Shown: piece by piece, positions 57,750-64,000 of the stretch
Numbering within the stretch: position 1 is the stretch's first letter
Layout of the letters: every line of letters starts with the position of its first letter
From: Perca fluviatilis
Lineage: Eukaryota > Chordata > Actinopteri > Perciformes > Percidae
NCBI RefSeq assembly: GCF_010015445.1
Contig: NC_053126.1
Span: 14,634,669-14,698,668, forward strand
DNA: 64,000 nt
Direction: 5' to 3'
Translations under genes and position numbers: made by a program
Notes under the pieces: model-generated
What the model was told of the DNA's origin: nothing
What the model saw: the letters and a program-made list of their open reading frames with translations, nothing else
Database searches by the model: none

Positions 57750-59010
57750 CAGTTTTTTACGATCGCTATGACACTTTTTCAATGTTTTTAACAACTTTCC
57801 TAAACTCTTAACACAGTTAGCACAACATCCGTCTGTGTAGGCTATACAATTAACACATTTCTTGTTGCTTTGACACAAAATGCATACAGTTAACACAAAT
57901 TTAAAATGCTTCTTTTACACACAAGCTCCACCAAGACCAAAACAATGGATTTGTGTTGCCAAATTTACAAATGCTTTCACACTGTATGTCAGAACAGATA
58001 ACAACGTGTTCTAAACCTAACTTATAGGCTAAAGTCAAAGTGATCAGCTGATCATATTGTAAATTGAAACACAAATATATCCCCTGCATTTTGTACATAG
58101 TAGATCGTAGATCAATCACAGCTGATTCCCTTCTAGGAAACACTCAGGTGTTGAGGTTCTTTCAATCGCATGATCATATGGTAGTACAGTAAAAGAGGAC
58201 CTATTTGAACAATGTACTGTAGAGGAACACAGAAAATAAGAAAAATGCCTTCATGAGGGAGAGGAAGAGGAGTACCAGGAGAATTCTGTCTCTGTCTCCT
58301 TTTTTCATAAACCATACATTCTATAAAGCTACTCTGAGATGGGTCATTATTTTTTTTGTATTTAATGTCTGCAGCAAAAGAAACAAAATGGTGGCCGGGT
58401 TGGTTCATTGGGTAGAGCAGGCGCACATATACTTGGAGGTTTATGCCTCAACGCAGAGGTCCAGGGTTCAAATCCAACTTGTGACGATTTCCTGCATGTC
58501 TTCCCCCTCTCTCTCTCCCCTTTCTCAACTAGCTGTCCTGTCAAATAAAGGGGGAAAAGCCCAAAAAAATAATCGTAAAAAAATTTACTAAACTAAATGT
58601 AGAGGCTTTAAGAGAAACTGCAGTGCAAAACACAATCTATGATCAATACAATCACTATTGTCTGTTATATAAGGGCAGACCTGACAGATAAAATAATGCA
58701 GTTTCTGTAATTCCATGTGATGTTAGTGTTTTGTATGATATTGTTCTATGATTGACTAAATGTTCCTGTTGGGAGAGAACATGTGTTAGTGTTTTGGAAG
58801 AATTATTTGATTTTGAGACATGATTGCATTGTTTTGGTAGACATAGTGTACTGTATTAGTGTATTATTGTATTTTGAAAATTAGTGTTAGAGTTTAGTTT
58901 AGGAATGTGCGATTGATTGATTTGAGCAGTTTTGTCAATTGTGTGTTGTAGGTGTGTTGTTGCGTTTAGAGTTTTAGGAAAGTTGTTAAAAGTAGTTGTG
59001 AGCTTATTGG
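57750..59010. mobile_element. Inverted-repeat DNA element carrying a SINE
   Basis: The left end includes TTTTTAACAACTTTCCTAAACTC. The right end (about 58965-59000) includes GAGTTTTAGGAAAGTTGTTAAAA, its reverse complement with a few changes. The body has TAACACA-rich (left) and TGTGTTAGTG-rich (right) stretches that are also complementary. There is no transposase ORF. The exact termini and target duplication are not determined. Confidence 0.6.
58391..58585 (+). mobile_element. tRNA-derived SINE
   Basis: A box TGGTTCATTGGGTAGAGC, B box GGTTCAAATCC (about 58466), a TTTCCTGCATGTCTTCCCCC body, a CT-rich stretch and the ending CTGTCCTGTCAAATAAAG plus A-rich tail. This is a common fish SINE layout. 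It lies inside the inverted-repeat element. Confidence 0.82.
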
Positions 59011-59289
59011 GAAGTTCCTTTTGTGTGATACACACATATACAATGTTGCATAATGTGTGTGGTTGGGAGGTTTATTGTGCATTTTCTGAAACACCATATA
59101 CAGAGAGGGGAAGTGAATCATTTTTCACAGTAAATGTGATGAAAAACAGTTAAAATAATCTGTAATGGTCACTCAGTGTTTGTGGGACTGTAATTGACAT
59201 TTACAATTAAAACAAGTTATAATGAACCTACTGTACATCACTTCCACTCTGATGAAATGGAGTGATTTCGGCAGGTGTTTCTGAATGCT

Positions 59290-59526
59290 TTTGTGCAAGT
59301 AGTCAGATCTTTCACTTATGAAAAATTAGCAATACCACAGTTCAGAAATGCTCCGGAAATAAATGTAATGGAGTAAAAAGTACAGTATTTGCTTCTGCAA
59401 TGGAGAGGAGGCATAGTATAAAGTACCATAAAATGTAATTATTTCAAGGGAGTTCCATTTCCGTCACAAGTACTTGAAACCTATACGGTATTTGAGTAAA
59501 TGTACTCACTTACTTACCCCCACTGC
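59290..59526 (-). mobile_element. Teleost interspersed repeat copy
   Basis: Same family as 20290 and 42648. It starts GCAAGTAGTCAGATCTTTCACTTA, includes AGCAATACCACAGTTCAGAAATG and TAAAGTACCATAAAA, and ends TTGAGTAAATGTACTCACTTACTTACC followed by CCCACTGCT. It appears to be a short version with both ends. Confidence 0.6.
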
Positions 59527-59953
59527 TAATCTGTAAGTTAATCAACACTTTTGTGTCATCTCTAGTTTGTTGAAATGTAGGGGGAAACTAAAAATTTTTC
59601 TCATTTTACTCACTATTATTTTGGTAAATCAATGGAAAAAGAACATGATACAAGTCACAAAAAGTACACTAGTTACAGATAAAGCAGTGAAACCTTTCTT
59701 GGCAATATGAAAGGTAGGCCACTATCAGTACAGCTGGTCTGACACACTTCATATGAATAAGAAAATGACTACTATAGATAGAAGAATGGGAGGAGAAAAG
59801 GGAGGGGAGTTGCTTAGTAACAGTTCACGGAATTGATTGCGGCCTCTGAGAAGTGTGACTCATCTTGTGGCGTGTCAGGAAACCCTTCAGATGTTGGTCA
59901 CAACCTGTGTGCCTTGAGCAAATGTGACCACATTTTATGCAAATCAATCCTCC

Positions 59954-59994
<41 letters not shown>

Positions 59995-61375
59995 TCCCTT
60001 TTTTTAAATTCATTCTCAAACTTACACCATCCATGTGTGGGAACAGCAGGCCCCACTTACAGCCCCCACACAATCTGCTCTGTATCTCGCCACAGCAGTT
60101 TTGTTTTACTCTAAATGCTTTACTCTCTAAATCTCATGCAGGATAATGACACGTGTGTGAGTGGAAGTGGCAACGCAGAAACAAACCTTCACATCCCAAA
60201 CTCAGCCTGAGTTACTGTTGCGTGTTATTTACATCCAATAAGTAAATGGTTAGACTCATAAAAGCAATTAAAAGGATAAATGCTCAACTGAAAAATGTTT
60301 GGAAAGAACAAATTAATCAGGAATAAGAACATGTAACTTCAGCCAACATCTGAATCACTCATCTGGAATTTATGTGTGTGTGCGCCCAGTGTAATCAGAA
60401 GCTTTTACTAGCTTTCACTGGATTTTCATGTCCTTTTTTGAAAATGAAGCAACTTGAAACGTGGCTTTTTCTAATAAAACATTGGTGTTGACAGACAGAG
60501 AAACCTCCCTCGGGTTTTTCTCTCTTTCATGGTGTGTGCAAGGGAGCAGAAACCCTTCCCCCGCCTCCTCCCCACAGCAGTGATAGGAAGTGACACTGCT
60601 GGGACCCCTGTGTTTCAACTGTGGTGATGATAACACCCGGTGGCCCCTCCTGCCATATGATTAGTTTCCTCTAAACTCTATGGTTTTACCACAAGTGTAT
60701 GAGTGTCGTGTTTAGTCGGATAAAGATAGAAAACAGCATCCAGTCAAATCGAATTATTCCATGTCTTTGATGTTGGGTGGGCAAAGTGGAAATGAGTCCT
60801 CAACGTTTCTGTAAGATTTACTAAATTTTTAGTTCAGTTAAAGTTTAGAGGTCTGACGGAACTCACCGTGAGGTAGTAACTAAAGCCCATCAAAGAGAGT
60901 TTGAGCAGTTTTTTACTAAACCCAGATTCTCTCCAGATCTTTCCATGATCCACTCACCACCCTCATGGAAACATCTTTAATTTGCTCTATGCTTACAGTA
61001 TCATCACATTTCCATAATTGTTTTTTTTGTAGGTTGGTAAGAGCATGTAATCCCAGGTTAGCGTGGGTGTTTTATATATTTTATTTAAAACTATAGTGCA
61101 TAGTTTCTGTCTCCCCCATGAGGAATTCTAACTAATGACAACAATATGGCGCATCCACAAGGCACAAGAGTGATCACGCACCACCCCCACCCCTCCTCCA
61201 CGCAGTTACTTGTAACCAAGGAGGACACGGAGGATTAAAAAAAAACATGATGGACTCTTCAGAAGAGGTAATTATCTTCATTTGAGTTTCTGCTGGCAAA
61301 AGTCGCCAGATGACACCAGTTTGTCAACATAGCCATACTGAGAAATACATAGAGAGTTTTATGGAGCTCATAGTC
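59527..61375. other. Intergenic region with a CT microsatellite
   Basis: Contains a CT run (59959-59991). The stretch 61090-61320 (CCCCCATGAGGAATTCTAA, GGAGGACACGGAGGATT, ATGGACTCTTCAGAAGAGGT) looks like a known teleost repeat, but I cannot delimit it. No gene is seen. Confidence 0.5.
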
Positions 61376-61783
61376 TTAAAGGGGTGGTTCAGAATTTTGG
61401 ACATAGGACCTCATTAGTGTGTTATTTATCAGTGGAGACAGTTTTCAACACTTTTCATCCAGTCTTTCCAGTTGCAGAGTTTGCTGATGCTAGGCTAGCG
61501 CAAGTCAACAGTATCTGCTAGCCTGCCATTAAAAGCAGTCTTACACACTCCATAGTACACCCGAAACAAATCAATTATAATGCCAGACTATCGTTGTAAA
61601 TGTCTGTTGATAGAATAATGTTAGAATTAAAACTACCCTTGCATCTCAATGATCGCTTTACATTTTGAGGGACTAGTTTCTCAGCAGCGACGGAATTTTA
61701 CTTAGCTCCGGTTAGTAGTACTGCGCCAATAAGTAAACAGAGAAGTGCACTCCAGTCCGGAAACCTAGCTAGTAGCTGCTGGC

Positions 61784-61950
61784 TTGGACATTGAGACACC
61801 GGCAGAGACCCTACTCAAGTGGCAAATGTGTCATTTTAGACCAGACGACTTTGAAAACCCCTGCCATCTAAAGGACCACAAGTCACTGACAACGAATGCG
61901 GTTCCATCCGTCTTTCTAGATGCACTAACAGCTACTGATGAACAGGTAAT
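61784..61950 (+). pseudogene. THAP-domain-like coding remnant
   Basis: A 62-codon ORF contains CHFRPDDFENP followed by a short spacer and NAVPSVFLD. This matches the C-terminal half of THAP zinc fingers (C-x2-HF...DF...L...AVPxxF), except that the two residues between Cys and His are missing. A possible donor, CAG followed by GTAATA, follows codon GAACAG near 61945. THAP domains are DNA-binding modules found in P-element-type transposases and host proteins. The N-terminal C-x2-4-C part is not found. Confidence 0.5.
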
Positions 61951-62325
61951 AATTTTTGGTAGGCTACTCTAGCTCATAAAGCTAGCCCCTTTCATAACGT
62001 TAGCCTAGCTGCTACTGATAGATTGAGACTGACAACGTTAGTGGAGATAACAATACTGTTCAATGTATTGTGGAGAGTGACAACGTTAGCTAACGGTATA
62101 GCTACACTCTTGGTAGATACCTGGCTGGGCTAACTGCTAACTTTAGATAATTGCTGACAGAAACGTCATGTAAGCTCATACAGTTTACATGCAAATTGCT
62201 AGCGTGTGTGCTTTCATGTACCGGTAACGTTATGTGAGTTATAGCCTGGCAGCGTGGAATTAGTTGGAACTCACAGCAGCAGGTAAATAAACTTGCATGA
62301 TTGTCATGTAAACCGGCTTTCTCGG

Positions 62326-62606
62326 TAGCCTAGGTAATATCAATCCGCCACTGCTGTGGCCTATGCTACCAACTACAGGGAACAAAGTATTGCAATGCAA
62401 TGCAAGGGTAGTTTTAATTCTAACATTATTCTATCAACAGACATTTACATTGATAGTCTAGCGTTATAATTGATTTGCTTGGTTGTACGGTGGAGTGTGT
62501 AAGACTGCTTTTAATGACAGGCTAGCAGATACTGTTCTCCACTGATAAATAACACACTGGCTAACTTGGAAATGAGGTCCTATGTCCAAAATTCTGAACC
62601 ACTCAG
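62326..62606. repeat. Duplicated right arm of the TTAA element, truncated copy
   Basis: Directly repeats 63131-63478 in the same orientation, including GTAGCCTAGGTAATATCA, ACAGGGAACAAAGTATTGC and TTCTAACATTATTCTATCAA. About 73 bp are deleted at 62538. It lacks the terminal CCCCTTTAA, joining CAGTAATG instead. Confidence 0.85.
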
Positions 62607-63100
62607 TAATGTTAAACAATAAATACAACATCAAACCAGCTCCTTCAAAGTTTCACATATAGCTCAGTGTGATAAATACCTGTTGGTCTGTCTGAAGATT
62701 GAAGGGTGTGGGTTCAAGCCCCGGGGGGAGCATTACATTTGTCTAAAGTCTAAAACAGTTTGAAGTGTAACTTTTTTGGTGGCACGGTAGGTTTGTTCTA
62801 GGTAAATAAGGTTTTTTCAACATGCTATACAATGACTTTTATATGAGTTTTTCAACATACTATACTATGCCTTTTTTCGACTTACTATATTATGACTTCT
62901 TGTGACATTTTTCGAAAAACAATATCATGAGTATCATTCATGTCCTCAGTAATGTTAAACAATAAATACAACATCAAACCAAAGACTTCCAGGTTTCACA
63001 TATAGTTCTGTGGGATAAAAATCTGGTGATCTGTCTAATGATTAGAGGTTGTGTGTTTGGACCCTGTGCAGAGCATTGCATTTTAAGGTCTAAAACCCAA
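62605..63100 (+). repeat. Two tandem tRNA-like units with AT-rich tract between
   Basis: Both units open with CAGTAATGTTAAACAATAAA (62605 and 62946) and continue ACAACATCAAACCA. Unit 1 has TAGCTCAGTGTGATAAA and GGGTTCAAGCCCC, resembling A and B boxes. Unit 2 is a degenerate version. Between them (about 62815-62930) lie repeated TTTTTCAACATACTATACTATG-like blocks of about 40 bp. Confidence 0.7.
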
Positions 63101-63486
63101 AATGAAGAAGTAAAATATGCTACAAACTAGGTAGCCTAGGTAATATCACTCCGCCACTGCTGTGGCCTATGCTACCAACTACAGGGAACAAAGTATTGCA
63201 ATGCGATGCAAGGGTAGTTTTAATTCTAACATTATTCTATCAACAGACATTTACATTGATAGTCTGGCGTTATAATTGATTTGCTTGGTTGTACGGTGGA
63301 GTGTGTAAGACTGCTTTTAATGGCAGGCTAGCAGATACTGTTGACTTGCGCTAGCCTAGCACCAGCGAACTCTGCAACTGGAAGGACTGGATATTAAAGT
63401 GTTGAAAACTATCTCCACTGATAAATAACACACTGGCTAACTTGGAAATGAGGTCCTATGTCCAAAATTCTGAACCACCCCTTTAA

Positions 63487-63641
63487 TTAGCTTTGTATTC
63501 AGCTTAGTTGGCAATGGATTGAATGTAACGGACATTCATTAATATCAAAAAGTTACGCACTAAAGTTGCACAGAGAGACAGCAGATGGACTCACTTCACC
63601 ACGTCTGGCATAGTTTTACTCAATATGCTACTTCTTCATCC

Positions 63642-63719
<78 letters not shown>

Positions 63720-64000
63720 CGTGTGTGTGGTGGTGGAGGCAGAGAACAGAGAAGAAGACAGAGAAAAAGAGAGAGACAGATACAGCGAGATAAACTCACA
63801 CCGCAAATTGTGTGAAGTGAGAGTGAAACCCTTGAGACTTTGGACATCAAAGATGTGAATGTCATAACTTTATGCTAATCTGACTCAGGTAAGCTGTGTC
63901 AAACGAGCCCTCTCCCTGCTTCCTGGAAAAGTCTGTCGCAAAACTAAGAGTTTTTCTTAACACATCAAGACGACCAGAAAGCATAAGCTTCCCATAAACC
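63487..64000. other. Terminal region with long (GT)n microsatellite
   Basis: A GT run of about 40 units spans 63642-63728, followed by purine-rich sequence. A CAG followed by GTAAGC (donor-like, 63886-63894) lies at the end of a stretch free of repeats, but nothing shows which gene it could serve. Confidence 0.6.
63642..63728. repeat. (GT)n microsatellite
   Basis: About 40 GT units with GCGT interruptions at the 3' end. Confidence 0.95.

Larger units (their letters stand above)
61376..63486. mobile_element. 2.1-kb TTAA element with long inverted arms and THAP remnant
   Basis: TTAA at 61376-61379 and 63483-63486 flank termini AGGGGTGGTTCAGAATTTTG and its complement CAAAATTCTGAACCACCCCT. The inverted arms extend about 270 bp, with small indels. 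TTAA duplication suggests a piggyBac-type mechanism. Within it are a THAP-like coding remnant (61780-61950), a second truncated copy of the right arm (62326-62606), two tandem tRNA-like units and an AT-rich tandem tract. No transposase is seen. Confidence 0.75.

Noticed and set aside
1..64000. CRISPR arrays, bacterial operons, phage or viral genomes
   Set aside because: The tandem repeats are microsatellites or transposon parts, genes are spliced vertebrate genes, and the only retroelement-type coding is Gypsy and LINE remnants without an envelope ORF.

Overview
The window is nuclear DNA of a teleost fish, probably a spiny-rayed (percomorph) species. The evidence is vertebrate genes with GT-AG introns, abundant CA/TA/GA microsatellites, and many short repeat families that I recognise as typical of teleost genomes. 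No bacterial-type operons, CRISPR arrays or replication origins are visible. Both recognised host genes are on the + strand.

Region 1 (1-12400): the 3' part of cyth1 (cytohesin-1, an Arf guanine-nucleotide exchange factor). Eleven coding exons encode the end of the coiled coil, the whole Sec7 domain, the PH domain and the basic C-terminus, followed by a long 3' UTR. The start codon and first exon(s) lie upstream of the window. The intron between PH-domain exons holds a perfectly placed 3-nt microexon (GAG, 6858-6860), which explains the di-/tri-glycine PH switch of cytohesins.

Region 2 (12400-27300): about 15 kb with no supportable gene. It contains a foldback element, an interrupted teleost repeat, a tRNA-like SINE with a CpG-rich tandem repeat, and another interspersed repeat.

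Region 3 (27300-30010): socs3 (suppressor of cytokine signalling 3) with its promoter, a non-coding first exon that includes a CTAT microsatellite, one intron, the intact single-exon 205-aa CDS, and a 3' UTR with an AU-rich nonamer. cyth1 and socs3 probably act separately: membrane-localised Arf activation, and negative feedback on JAK/STAT. Their closeness matches the CYTH1-SOCS3 neighbourhood of mammals, without the genes found between them there.

Region 4 (30010-44950): intergenic, with a LINE 3' end, a 0.66-0.70-kb direct duplication carrying a tRNA-derived SINE, a solo LTR inside another repeat, and microsatellites.

Region 5 (44950-55402): a transposon nest. A decayed Gypsy-type LTR retrotransposon is cut by a palindromic element, a SINE, a 4.07-kb hAT transposon with perfect 12-bp terminal inverted repeats and an 8-bp target duplication, and an antisense LINE fragment. 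The hAT element itself contains another element and a foldback MITE.

Region 6 (55403-64000): intergenic, with a TTAA-flanked piggyBac-type MITE, a foldback element carrying a SINE, and a 2.1-kb TTAA element with long inverted arms that contains a THAP-like coding remnant.
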